Shown one piece after another: positions 18,039 through 26,944 of a DNA stretch of 64,000 bases. The notes beneath the pieces were generated by a model. That model searched no databases. It saw only the letters and a list, made by a program, of their open reading frames with translations, and was not told the origin of the DNA. Position numbers and translations under genes: made by a program. Within the stretch, counting starts at the first letter, position 1. Every line of letters starts with the position of its first letter. Source of the DNA: Bremerella sp. TYQ1 (GTDB lineage Bacteria; Planctomycetota; Planctomycetia; Pirellulales; Pirellulaceae). The stretch covers positions 2,294,001-2,358,000 of the forward strand of contig NZ_CP083740.1 in NCBI RefSeq assembly GCF_020150455.1, written 5' to 3'.

Positions 18039-18635
18039 TTAGTCGATACGAATCCCGTCGCCAACCATCTTGGCAACTTCTTCCTCGCCGCGATAAACCC
18101 AAGCTTCGAGATCGTCACCATGTTCCGTTTCGATCTGTTCGCCAATTTCATTGACGCGAGATAAAGCCGCTTCGAATGTTGCCTCGATCTTGGCGTCGGC
18201 TCGGCGGAAACCCTTCGCGCTCCGGTCATCCTCATCAAACTGAGCCGTCCAAGGCTCGAAGACGATATTCACTTGGTGATTGGGAGCATCCGCATCGTAT
18301 GCTTCTTTGTCGGCCTTCGTTGGGGTTCGTCCGCCGAAATCAGGCACCGGACTCCTCAGTGCGGTCCATGCCATTTGCCCGCCGCGAGAGAACCGGATCA
18401 TGATCATGCCTGGCAGCCATTCCACGCACCAGTAAACATCGTTGCCGTCCAGCACGTAGCTGTATCGTGAAAGCATATGCAGGATCGCCGCAGGTCCGTT
18501 CATATACGCTTCCGGCGAAAGTGGCTGCAGTGTTTCAGCCGCTTTGCGAAGGTATTCGGCGTCGTCTTGATCCACCGGTGCCGTGTACATGGCAGGGGCT
18601 CCCCGCTTTTGTTCGACCAAGATGACATACTGCAT
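18039..18635 (-). CDS. hypothetical protein
   Basis: About 198 residues with no family I recognise. It is soluble, acidic, without signal peptide or membrane segment, and begins MQYVILVEQKRG. The ATG at 18635 has GGGG seven bases upstream. The composition and lack of internal stops on a coding strand support a real gene. It lies upstream of the sulfatase on the same strand with a gap of about 110 bases. Confidence 0.7.
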   Translation of the reverse strand: MQYVILVEQKRGAPAMYTAPVDQDDAEYLRKAAETLQPLSPEAYMNGPAAILHMLSRYSYVLDGNDVYWCVEWLPGMIMIRFSRGGQMAWTALRSPVPDFGGRTPTKADKEAYDADAPNHQVNIVFEPWTAQFDEDDRSAKGFRRADAKIEATFEAALSRVNEIGEQIETEHGDDLEAWVYRGEEEVAKMVGDGIRID

Positions 18636-18962
18636 AACAAACCCCAATTGGCGGACGAAAGAATCGACGAATCATGTATTCTAAAAGGCAAACGGTAAAT
18701 TCGCGAGAGCCCGCAATTGGCAGATCGGTCGGTTGCTATCTGCCCACTACGGCACGCCTCACTCCCTCGGACGACACCACGGGCGTCGAGTTTTCCTCTG
18801 ATCGAACCGAAGGAATACGTAGCCGAAAACGGTCCTTTTCCACGCAAGCGACAGATCGCGGATGACCGATCTGAAGAGAGTAAGAGCTTGCATTTCCTAA
18901 GTTGTCGATGTACGATTTGCTTCATCTTGCTTAAGAATTTGTTCCAATGGAACGCTTGGCGA
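18636..18962. other. intergenic stretch without recognised gene
   Basis: About 330 bases. It probably holds the promoter of the minus-strand hypothetical gene. I see no RNA gene, clear terminator or convincing reading frame. Confidence 0.4.
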
Positions 18963-19373
18963 ATGTCCTTCCCGCGTAAATTGACGACCATCTCGAAACC
19001 GACTTCCTCGGAAGTTTACGGGACGTTTGGTCGTTGCCGCACAGGACTTCGCTCGAATCTCGCGGACAATATCACGCCGCTTCATGCGTTTCTGGTCATC
19101 TTTTACGCACTTTGGGTCGTCGGAGGGCTGCTGCAAACCGACTTTTCTCGCAGTGGTAAGCTGACCAGCCCGCACTCTCACGATAGCGGTCTTGCCGAGG
19201 TTTCGGAAACCGAAGCCGAAAGCAAAATCGACGTCGAACTTTGCACGCTGACTCCGACATGGAGTACCCCGTGCTACAAAGTCTCGGCGACTCCGGTCAT
19301 TAGCGACCGACAGCCAGCCGTTTGCATTCAGTTTCATACGGTCTCTCTCCGACGCGGGCCCCCAGTCGCCTAA
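18963..19373 (+). CDS. doubtful small membrane protein
   Basis: Reading frame of about 136 residues from ATG 18963 with one clear hydrophobic segment, AFLVIFYALWVVGGLLQ, near residues 40-56 and an otherwise low-complexity, Ser/Thr-rich remainder. No family is recognised and no good ribosome-binding site precedes the ATG. The opposite strand is also open over much of this stretch, so the call is weak. The 230 bases after it, up to the SbtA gene, show nothing clear. Confidence 0.3.
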   Translation: MSFPRKLTTISKPTSSEVYGTFGRCRTGLRSNLADNITPLHAFLVIFYALWVVGGLLQTDFSRSGKLTSPHSHDSGLAEVSETEAESKIDVELCTLTPTWSTPCYKVSATPVISDRQPAVCIQFHTVSLRRGPPVA

Positions 19374-19603
19374 GCGCGCCTGGTTTCTTGCACCTTCATG
19401 CATGCCCCGTTGTCCTTAGCTTCGCGGTAACGATTGGAAATCTCTTCCAGCGATCGATGCGCCTATATTTCGCGCTAGACGTCCACGAGAACTCTAATCG
19501 TCCGCGTGACTCCTACCCACTGCAGTAACAGCCAACGTCTATTGGTCGCTTGACTTAGACACGATGGCTGTCTCCAACCCGAGTTTCGCGACACAGGTCA
19601 ATT

Positions 19604-21421
19604 ATGCGCCGAACGTTTTTGCCTGAACGATTCAGGACATCACCTTTCAGATTCTGGTTCCTTGCGACAGTTATCGCAGGAGTCTGCCTGTTCGCTCCAC
19701 CAATGACAACCATCGCGTGGGGCCAACAAGACAGCAGCACATCGCTGCCGATCATCGTAGGTCAGTCGCTTCAGACCAAAGAAAACAAAGCTGACGCCGT
19801 CTCGCTAGATAAAACCAATCGCACTAAACCGGCCAAGGGGGAAGAGCTTAAGACGCGTCCCATCGGCAGTCGTATTTTCAAAGCAATCGTCGAGGTGGCC
19901 CATCCCGACGAATTCAAGCCCGGCGAAGCAGTCGACGTCTCCTTGGTGACTCTGACCGCAAATGGATCTCACACGGAAACGATCCTGAAAAAAGTGCTGA
20001 TTCATTCCGTTGATAAAGTGCCAGGAACGGAAACGGAGTCGCCACCTCCGGAGGAAGCAGAGGATGCTCCTGTCGTTATCGAACATGGACACGAGCACCC
20101 CGAAGTCTTTCCAACGCGTGTGGTAAGCCTGGTCGTCAACGGCGGGCAGCTAGAGAAAATCCGTTTGGCCGAGGCCCACGGTCAGTTGCGTTTGTCGATT
20201 CATCACGACACCGCACCCTCGAGCATCTTCGGCTCGATTGCGCACAACTTCGTGGCGAACTTGTTTCAGCCACTGCTGCTGTTTTTCTTCATGGGATTTG
20301 CCATCCCGTTGTTGAAAGTCCCTTTTGAATTTCCCAAGGCTCTTTATCAGAGCCTCACGATATACCTGCTAGTCGCGATCGGCTGGCATGGTGGCGAGTT
20401 GATGGCTGAATTGCCATCATCGGAACTGGCGGTTGCCGGCGGGTTGGCCGCAGTGGGGTTCATCGTGAACGGTGTTATCGGATTGACCGCGACGTGGTTG
20501 TTGCGGACATTCACTCCGATGCGTCGGATCGATGCGGTGACCGTCGGTTCCTATTATGGATCAGACTCGGCAGGGACGTTTGTGACCTGCTTGGGTATTC
20601 TTGCGACACTGGGACTTCTGCACGACAGCTACATGCCGGTCATGCTGGCCGTCATGGAAATCCCTGGCTGTCTTGTGGGTCTGTTCCTCATCTCGAATCT
20701 GCGTCGAAGCGGCATGGACAAGCTTGGCAATATGCCAGGCGAACAAGGGTATCTCGGGGATGCGCTCGCTCCGGCCGATCCCTATGAAGAGCCTGCCGCT
20801 GTCTCGCGCGATACAGAAAGACCACAGCCGGTGGCCAAGAGCGTCGGCGCGGCAGTCGCGGCTGGCCAGAAGGGCGGGGCACTGAACTTGAAGATCCTCC
20901 ATGAAGTCTTCTTCAACCCAGGTCTCTACATGCTTTTTGGCGGAATCATTGTCGGCTTTATCAGTGGTCGCCAGGCGCTAGTCGATCCCCATGTCGTTGA
21001 AGGCCCCAACAACTTGTTCCTGATGATGTTCAAAGGGGCTCTTTGCTTATTCCTGCTGGAAATGGGGATCACAGCTTGCCAGCGACTAGGCGATTTGAAG
21101 ACAGCCGGCTTTGGATTCATCTTGTTTGGAGTCCTTGGTCCGGTGCTGTTCGCAACGCTGGGCATGGTCGCATTGCATGCGTACAGCATGGCTTTAGGGC
21201 ATGCGTTTGAAACAGGGACTTATGCGTTGTTTGCTGTGCTATGCGGAGCAGCTTCCTATATCGCGGTGCCGGCCGTGCAGCGAATTGCCATTCCCGAAGC
21301 GAGCCCAACTTTGCCACTTGCAGCATCCTTAGGACTGACATTTACGTGGAACGTGACTCTTGGCATTCCGATCTATATCGAAATCGCCAAGGTCATCATC
21401 GAGTGGATGCCGATTGCGTAA
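19604..21421 (+). CDS. sbtA: SbtA-type sodium-dependent bicarbonate transporter with extra N-terminal domain
   Basis: 605-residue membrane protein. Residues from about 206 onward match the SbtA/DUF897 bicarbonate symporter: ten hydrophobic segments, 'GSYYGSDSAGTF' and 'GAASYIAVPAVQ' conserved stretches, and a hydrophilic loop (about 365-430) between the halves. SbtA in cyanobacteria is about 370 residues, so about 200 residues are extra. They comprise a signal-like helix (about 17-40) and a soluble region with 'FKPGEAVDVSL', 'TILKKVLIHSVDKV' and 'VVSLVVNGGQLEKIRLAEAHGQLRLSI', which resembles the CpaB/RcpC domain of Flp pilus assembly. The gene downstream is the PII-like SbtB, 56 bases away. 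Confidence 0.85.
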   Translation: MRRTFLPERFRTSPFRFWFLATVIAGVCLFAPPMTTIAWGQQDSSTSLPIIVGQSLQTKENKADAVSLDKTNRTKPAKGEELKTRPIGSRIFKAIVEVAHPDEFKPGEAVDVSLVTLTANGSHTETILKKVLIHSVDKVPGTETESPPPEEAEDAPVVIEHGHEHPEVFPTRVVSLVVNGGQLEKIRLAEAHGQLRLSIHHDTAPSSIFGSIAHNFVANLFQPLLLFFFMGFAIPLLKVPFEFPKALYQSLTIYLLVAIGWHGGELMAELPSSELAVAGGLAAVGFIVNGVIGLTATWLLRTFTPMRRIDAVTVGSYYGSDSAGTFVTCLGILATLGLLHDSYMPVMLAVMEIPGCLVGLFLISNLRRSGMDKLGNMPGEQGYLGDALAPADPYEEPAAVSRDTERPQPVAKSVGAAVAAGQKGGALNLKILHEVFFNPGLYMLFGGIIVGFISGRQALVDPHVVEGPNNLFLMMFKGALCLFLLEMGITACQRLGDLKTAGFGFILFGVLGPVLFATLGMVALHAYSMALGHAFETGTYALFAVLCGAASYIAVPAVQRIAIPEASPTLPLAASLGLTFTWNVTLGIPIYIEIAKVIIEWMPIA

Positions 21422-21477
21422 CGCCCAACGCAGTTCATCCAACTTTGTTCACGCTCAACAACTCAAGGGAACCTCAG

Positions 21478-21807
21478 ATGATTACCACGAAAGTCGCGCG
21501 GCGCGTTACGATTGTGCTCGACGCTTCGCTAAAAGAATTGGTATTCGAGCAAGTACAAAGCCTCGGCGCTTGCTGCTTTCATTACATGGAAGTCAACGGC
21601 CAAGGGCTGCATGCGGTCACCGGCGATCCCTATAACGGGACCGGACTTCTCCGTATGGAAATCGTCACCACCGAGGCCATCGGCGCGAAGTTGCTCGATT
21701 GGATCCATGCCGCGCAATTTGCTCAGCTGAATCAATACGCGTTGTTTGCTTTCGCCGACAATGTGGAAGTAGACGAACGTGACCAGTCCATGACCAAACT
21801 AGGGTAA
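21478..21807 (+). CDS. SbtB-like PII-family regulator
   Basis: 109-residue PII-fold protein (beta-alpha-beta repeat: RVTIVLDASLKELVFEQVQSLGACCFHYMEV, then LRMEIVTTEAIGAKLLDWI). SbtB proteins bind adenine nucleotides and control the SbtA transporter next to them; the position directly behind sbtA supports this. The C-terminus is short and lacks the CGPxGC redox loop of some cyanobacterial SbtB proteins. ATG at 21478 with weak AAGGGA upstream. A terminator follows. Confidence 0.85.
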   Translation: MITTKVARRVTIVLDASLKELVFEQVQSLGACCFHYMEVNGQGLHAVTGDPYNGTGLLRMEIVTTEAIGAKLLDWIHAAQFAQLNQYALFAFADNVEVDERDQSMTKLG

Positions 21808-21844
21808 CGCAGCCAGATTGAACGATGTCGATGTCTCGACATGC

Positions 21845-21888
21845 AAACAGCCGCGGTCATGCCTCGATGACTGCGGCTGTTTTGTTTT
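21845..21888 (+). terminator. intrinsic terminator after sbtA-sbtB
   Basis: ACAGCCGCGGTCAT (from 21847) pairs with ATGACTGCGGCTGT (to 21880), 14 bp with one wobble, around a six-base loop and followed by TTTGTTTTT. On the minus strand it can also serve the convergent HdeD-like gene. Confidence 0.85.
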
Positions 21889-21907
21889 TCGGATTAACAG
21901 CGACAAC

Positions 21908-22501
21908 CTAAGAAGCAGGGGCTGCGTCTTCGGGGCTCGAGCCTGGCTTGGCGGTTGCCGATTCGATTTTATCAACGATCTGACCGATGGTCATTGCCAC
22001 GGAAATCAGCGCGATCCCCGTCATCAGCAAGTTGACCCCCACCAGGATACCGATGGCCCACATGCCGGACGCGGGCCATTGAACCCAGATCATCGCCCCC
22101 AATACCCAGGTAATGATGCCGCTAAAAAGCACGGCGATCCAACCTTGGGCAGGTCGAAAGCTGAACGAAGCGACCACTTTCCAGATGCCTTCTGCGACAA
22201 AGTAGGCCGCGAGAATCATCGTCAAGATTTCCATCCCCAGCACTGGATGAGCCAGAGTTGCGATGCCGCCCAATGCGGTCACGGTGCCCAGAATCAGGGG
22301 CAATAGCTTATGCGAAAGTCCTTCGGCTTGCAGCCCTGCAACGACTTGCGTGATACCCACGATCAGCATAATTCCGCCGACAATGTAAACCACGGCTGTT
22401 CCCGCTACGGCCGGCGAGCCGATTGCCACCAATCCCAACAGCGCCGTCAAAATTCCCATTACATAAAGCCATGTTACGCTTGGCTTCTTCTTTTCCGTCA
22501 T
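21908..22501 (-). CDS. HdeD family (DUF308) membrane protein
   Basis: 197-residue protein with six membrane helices arranged as three similar pairs, the layout of DUF308/HdeD proteins, linked in E. coli to acid resistance. Typical segments are YVMGILTALLGLVAIGSP, VVYIVGGIMLIVGITQV and 'VLFSGIITWVLGAMIWVQWP'. The ATG at 22501 follows GGAGGAAA. The C-terminal tail is hydrophilic. No partner gene is adjacent. Confidence 0.85.
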   Translation of the reverse strand: MTEKKKPSVTWLYVMGILTALLGLVAIGSPAVAGTAVVYIVGGIMLIVGITQVVAGLQAEGLSHKLLPLILGTVTALGGIATLAHPVLGMEILTMILAAYFVAEGIWKVVASFSFRPAQGWIAVLFSGIITWVLGAMIWVQWPASGMWAIGILVGVNLLMTGIALISVAMTIGQIVDKIESATAKPGSSPEDAAPAS

Positions 22502-22719
22502 GATGTTTCCTCCCCAATAGAAATGTGCCCAACTCCCCGATTGTACCGCCCAGAATCGAGCACGCTCAACAAAAACTTGAGGGCTTGCGCACCAAGCGCC
22601 GGTAACATCGGACCAATCGGCACAAACACTCCCTTCGACCGTAATGGGAGCCGCTCGGCAGTCAATGGCGAGCATCGCAGGAAGTCAGATTACTCGCGAT
22701 GCGGAAGTCCTATCTCGAT

Positions 22720-23082
22720 TCACTCACGAAGCACTTCCACTTCGCGTTCTCCTAGTCGTCCACCGCGAGGAGGCATTTGCGGAACGTTCGAGTAGGTCGT
22801 CGCGACGACCGTTTTCAGCAAATAACTTTTCTCAGGTTTGCCTGGCACGGCGGCAGGGCCGACGTAACCGCCCACGAGAATCTCCTTACGTCGGTTCAGC
22901 GAGAGATCTCCCTTTTGCTGTTTCTCGGTCGAATGACACCGATAACACTTTTGCCTTAAGATTGGCTCGACTTTTTCTTTAAAGAATGCGATCTCTTCGG
23001 CGGAGAACTGCGGCGATTCCTCCTCCGCCCACAAGACTGCGGGAGCCATCAACAGCAGCATTATACCAATCGAAAGTTTCAT
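22720..23082 (-). CDS. small exported cytochrome c (planctomycete-type)
   Basis: About 120 residues: a signal peptide (LSIGIMLLLMAPAVLWA) and a single haem motif CYRCH near residue 47, within FFKEKVEPILRQKCYRCHS, the start of the planctomycete cytochrome c domain. The usual downstream parts 'GDLSLNRRKEILVGG' and 'PQMPPRGGRL' with a Met-Pro-Pro ligand segment are there. In most planctomycete proteins this domain is the N-terminus of a 700-1,000 residue PSD1 protein; here the frame stops at once after 'VEVLRE', so it is a stand-alone form. The ATG at 23082 is preferred to an upstream GTG. Confidence 0.8.
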   Translation of the reverse strand: MKLSIGIMLLLMAPAVLWAEEESPQFSAEEIAFFKEKVEPILRQKCYRCHSTEKQQKGDLSLNRRKEILVGGYVGPAAVPGKPEKSYLLKTVVATTYSNVPQMPPRGGRLGEREVEVLRE

Positions 23083-23229
23083 CGCTGTTGGCACCCCGTC
23101 GAACAGACAAGCGAAAAGTATGGCACTGCAAAATTGCAGCCATTCGCTCTATCTAACCCCGTAATCTCGGCAAAGTGTCGCAGCACTCACTTTCGATCGC
23201 CTGCTCTGGGAAACGGGGCATACCAAGAC

Positions 23230-24177
23230 TTAGCGGCCGACGACACGTTCCACGACAACACGGTCCTTGATGCGTGCGTTAATCACCGATGTGCCCGCCG
23301 GCAAATCCAGATCGTCGAGCGTGAAGTGACGTTGGTCGATCGGTTCGTTGACCGAATCCCATCGAAACTTCAACGTGTGCACAATTCCGGCGGGTTCTAA
23401 CGTAAGTCTCCAACGGGTAGGGACCCAAATCTTCTTTCGCGGTTCCCACTCGGCCGAATTGATGCCAACCGGCTGGAACGTGCGTCCCTTTTGCTGGACA
23501 TACATCACATTGAGCACCGGCACGTAATCTCGCGATCGATCCAAACGCAAGAGAATTTTCGTAGGACGTTTGCGGCTTATCGACCCGACCCAAACTAGAT
23601 CGGTGAACATCGGATCCGATTCATCGAGAAAGCTGAGCGTGCCTGGGAAAAGGCTTCCATCATTGGCGATTTGCTCTTGAAATTTCGGCCACGTCCAATC
23701 GTTTCGAAAATGAGCCAGATTACCAATCCCCACCGTGCGGATATCGAGCGGCATGGTACCAGGAATATCGGATTCGTTTTCCCGAGCATCTTTTGATACA
23801 TAGCCTGGGCAAACACGAGGTGGCCCCAGGAGAGGCGAAACGACGCGTGGCAAATGGACGATCACTTCTTGCTCGTTACGAATCCGCTGAGCCATTCGTC
23901 CCGACCGCTGATCGAAACGTTCAAGCTGATGATCGTAGTCGAACATCAGCCAATTCTTCTGGGCATAGCTTTCGGTTCGCGGCGTAACGTCCTGTTCCAT
24001 TTGCACGCTGCCTGAGTGAATTTCACCGAGCGTTGCCATCATGGTGTTAATGATGTAATCGGCTCGATCCTGGTCTTGCACACTGAGTGGAGTCGGAGTA
24101 CCAGGCCAAGTCTCGGCATCGGGAACAGGCTCGGCAGACAGTGTCAGCGCGATGAGAATCGGCAAGCAGCAATGCAT
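23230..24177 (-). CDS. exported hypothetical protein
   Basis: About 315 residues with a short signal peptide MHCCLPILIALTLSAEP and an extracytoplasmic body. Repeats of a beta-rich pattern, with 'NWLMFDYDHQLERFDQ' and 'IKDRVVVERVV' at the end, resemble the LolA/outer-membrane-lipoprotein-sorting type of fold seen in planctomycete hypotheticals; this is only a resemblance. ATG 24177 has a perfect AGGAGG upstream. It is downstream of the alpha/beta hydrolase on the same strand. Confidence 0.7.
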   Translation of the reverse strand: MHCCLPILIALTLSAEPVPDAETWPGTPTPLSVQDQDRADYIINTMMATLGEIHSGSVQMEQDVTPRTESYAQKNWLMFDYDHQLERFDQRSGRMAQRIRNEQEVIVHLPRVVSPLLGPPRVCPGYVSKDARENESDIPGTMPLDIRTVGIGNLAHFRNDWTWPKFQEQIANDGSLFPGTLSFLDESDPMFTDLVWVGSISRKRPTKILLRLDRSRDYVPVLNVMYVQQKGRTFQPVGINSAEWEPRKKIWVPTRWRLTLEPAGIVHTLKFRWDSVNEPIDQRHFTLDDLDLPAGTSVINARIKDRVVVERVVGR

Positions 24178-24267
24178 GGTGCATCCTCCTGGATAAGCGG
24201 GCACGATTGATTAGAACCGATACCGATTCCGCTTACCAGGATTTTGCCAAGTCGGTGTCTCGTTGCG

Positions 24268-25284
24268 TTATTTGCTTAACGCGAACTGCCACGCATCTCC
24301 TTTTTCCATGATCTCTCGCGGACCAGTTCCTTGCAGCCAGGCTTTGGCGTCAACATCTTCGCGCAGATATGTGTCCCAGAAAGCGGTCGTTAGGCCCAGA
24401 ATGACACGATGGTGATTCGCATTCCGATCTCCATCTTGAATACCAGCCAGCCGGACGTTGCTTTCGATATATGCCATGTGCGTTCCACCATCGAGAACAA
24501 CTTCGTACCGATCGATAGTCGTTGGCATCGCGGGATAAACCTTCCGGCGAGACTCGGCCGTGTTGCCGCGAGGCGTATCGTCCTTGGTGCCAGTCATCAA
24601 AAGCATCGGGCGATCAATTTTACGAAAGGCCTGTTGCTCGTTTCCTTGTCGCATGACCGAAGGACTGTAACAAATACCAGCTTTCACCTCCGGCACTTCA
24701 AAGGAACGCTGCACTACGGGAAACTGTTGCCCGACAGTGCCGAGCGTGGTCAGCGCTCCGAAGGAATGCCCTGACATGCCAATTCTTTTCGAGTCGATTC
24801 GTCCCTCCAGTGGATGGCCCGGCTGGCGGTTCCAATTTGGAATCGCATCAACAACAGCTTGAATATCATCAATTCGCAGAACCCAATTCTGGGGATTCGA
24901 GGCGGCCTGCATACTCGCCTTCTGATCTGCTTCGCTCCAGCCGCGCCAGATGGAAATATCACTTCCCGGATGTTGAACGAAAACAGAAACGTAGCCTCGC
25001 CCGGCTAGGTGCTTACCAATATAAGCACAGTTGTCTCGCGAGCCTCCCAAGCCATGGCTAAAGAGGACCACAGGGCAGGGGTCTTCTTGCTTTGGAATAT
25101 AGAACCGAACTGGAATCTCGCGCTTTCGTTTCGAGTCTTCCAGCGCGAATGTTTTGGTGACAAATTGTGGCGATGTTGCAAGCGGATCGTATTCCTCCGC
25201 GCTGAGCGAACCGACACCCAAAACCAACGCAACAAGCAGTCCCATGGCGACATCGCGATATGCCGATCGAAAAGTAGTAATCAC
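24268..25284 (-). CDS. exported alpha/beta hydrolase
   Basis: 338-residue alpha/beta hydrolase. It has a signal peptide (about 10-30), the oxyanion region VVLFSHGLGGSRDN, the nucleophile elbow GHSFG, and a late 'GTHMAYIE' histidine segment. It resembles platelet-activating-factor acetylhydrolase or dienelactone-hydrolase-like enzymes; many planctomycetes have such exported esterases. The natural substrate cannot be told. Confidence 0.88.
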   Translation of the reverse strand: MITTFRSAYRDVAMGLLVALVLGVGSLSAEEYDPLATSPQFVTKTFALEDSKRKREIPVRFYIPKQEDPCPVVLFSHGLGGSRDNCAYIGKHLAGRGYVSVFVQHPGSDISIWRGWSEADQKASMQAASNPQNWVLRIDDIQAVVDAIPNWNRQPGHPLEGRIDSKRIGMSGHSFGALTTLGTVGQQFPVVQRSFEVPEVKAGICYSPSVMRQGNEQQAFRKIDRPMLLMTGTKDDTPRGNTAESRRKVYPAMPTTIDRYEVVLDGGTHMAYIESNVRLAGIQDGDRNANHHRVILGLTTAFWDTYLREDVDAKAWLQGTGPREIMEKGDAWQFALSK

Positions 25285-25439
25285 AGCAACCCCCAGCAGC
25301 GGATTTCGTAGGTAGTCAGACTTATCTCGTCAAACCACCGCCAGGGGATCAAGGTTTCAAATTTTCTGCCAATGAATACCAGATGCGCATTTCTCGCAAC
25401 AATGGTGCCTGAAGCATTCAGTCAGGCACCATGCATCAG

Positions 25440-26816
25440 CTATTCAGCTGCAACGTCGTAACACAACAGCAAGTCATGATCGCGAATGTACAGCTTGCCG
25501 TTGGCGATCACGGGGTGAGCCCAAGCAGGGCTGTCGGTTCGATCTGGCTGATCGAAGCGGCCACGTTCAACGTATTCTTCCTTGTTCGGTTCGATCAACA
25601 GAACGGTGCCATCTTCGGTTCGCAGATAAAGCAAACCGTCGGCCATGGCCAGGCCACCTTTTTGGGCGCTACGTTCTCGCCAAAGAACATCGCCGGTCTG
25701 GAAATCCAAGCATGCCAGGAAACCGCCGCCGTTGCCGCCGTTGGCACCATACAAACAGCCATCGACAACGATCATGCCGCCATGGTGGTTTTGCATGTTC
25801 GACGTGAAATAAACTTCTTCCGCTTCGATGTTGCCGTCGCCGGTTTCCTTCAATTTCACGGCCCCACCTCCGTTGCCGTAGGCCGATGCGGCGAAGATCA
25901 AACCATCTTGGTAGATCGGTGTCGAGCAGTTAATGCCCATTGGATTCGCTGGTCGGTCGTACTTCCAAAGCAGCTTGCCATCTTCCGCCGAAACACCGAC
26001 CAAGGCATTCGCCGTCAACTGAACGTATTGCCGCTGTCCACCAAAGTCGATGGCGATCGCCGAAGCGTATGCTGCGTCAGGGCGAGGACCGCCACGTCCG
26101 AAACCACGACGTCCACGACCTCGGCCGCGGCCTTCGTCGCGAGGACGTTCTTCCCGGGCCTCTTCCGCCATCGGTTCCGCAACAGGCTCGTCTTCTTTCG
26201 TCTTGGTTTGCCACAAAGTTTTCCCGGTTCGCTTGTCCAACGCGACGATCGTTGCTTCCTTGCCGCCAGGGGTAACGATCATCTTGTCACCATCGATCAG
26301 CGGCGACTCACGATAACTCCAGCGTGGAATGGTTCCTTCAAACTCGCTCTTCAGATCGCGTTGCCATACGATCGAACCATCGTCGACTTTCAAGCATGCG
26401 ACATTTCCTGCCATGCCCATGACGAACAGCAAGTCGCCGTCGATCGTCGGCGTGCAGCCAGGTCCTTCTTTCGATTGCGGCATGTCTTGCTCGTAGGCTG
26501 GTCCCAGTTTGGCCACCCACAGTTCTTTGCCATCCTTTTCGGATAATGCCCAAACGACTTCGTCTTCGCCCCGATTGCTCATGCCGAAGATCCGACCGTC
26601 AGCAATCGATGGCGTGCTGTCCCCGCCACCCAGTTCGGTGACGCGCCAGGCCAATTTAGGACCACCGCTGGGCCACTGCTTCATCAGCCCTGTCTCTTGC
26701 GAAACGGCGTCACGCTTCAATCCTTGCCATTGCGGCCAATCGGCGGCCTGCGATTTGTCGGCGAGAAATAAACAAGCCGCTCCAGCGGTCAAGCACGTCA
26801 CAATAAAACGATGCAT
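25440..26816 (-). CDS. exported PQQ-like beta-propeller protein
   Basis: 458-residue exported protein: signal peptide (about 1-24) and successive Trp-docking repeats of the PQQ-enzyme type ([34 protein letters not shown]), together a seven- or eight-bladed propeller. An Arg/Gly-rich insertion at about 220-240 interrupts one blade. The family is common in planctomycetes, usually without the dehydrogenase residues, so a binding or scaffold role is more likely than catalysis. Confidence 0.88.
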   Translation of the reverse strand: MHRFIVTCLTAGAACLFLADKSQAADWPQWQGLKRDAVSQETGLMKQWPSGGPKLAWRVTELGGGDSTPSIADGRIFGMSNRGEDEVVWALSEKDGKELWVAKLGPAYEQDMPQSKEGPGCTPTIDGDLLFVMGMAGNVACLKVDDGSIVWQRDLKSEFEGTIPRWSYRESPLIDGDKMIVTPGGKEATIVALDKRTGKTLWQTKTKEDEPVAEPMAEEAREERPRDEGRGRGRGRRGFGRGGPRPDAAYASAIAIDFGGQRQYVQLTANALVGVSAEDGKLLWKYDRPANPMGINCSTPIYQDGLIFAASAYGNGGGAVKLKETGDGNIEAEEVYFTSNMQNHHGGMIVVDGCLYGANGGNGGGFLACLDFQTGDVLWRERSAQKGGLAMADGLLYLRTEDGTVLLIEPNKEEYVERGRFDQPDRTDSPAWAHPVIANGKLYIRDHDLLLCYDVAAE

Positions 26817-26944
26817 GGGTGATCTCTCTGTCGTTCACGATATTTTTGGTGCCAAAGGAGGTTGCCTTGCGCCGAGTCGGCGCAAAGCTTCCCCCACCCA
26901 ATGAAACACACACGAGCCGGCAAAGTTTTGCTGACTCGGTCAAT

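Noticed and set aside
18897..19403. A 168-residue frame on the minus strand opposite the doubtful membrane protein
   Set aside because: Arg-rich, no ribosome-binding site, no family resemblance; likely a shadow of the other strand or noncoding.
25431..26546. Long plus-strand frame opposite the PQQ-propeller gene
   Set aside because: Shadow of the propeller gene; His/Arg/Val-rich translation with no family features.
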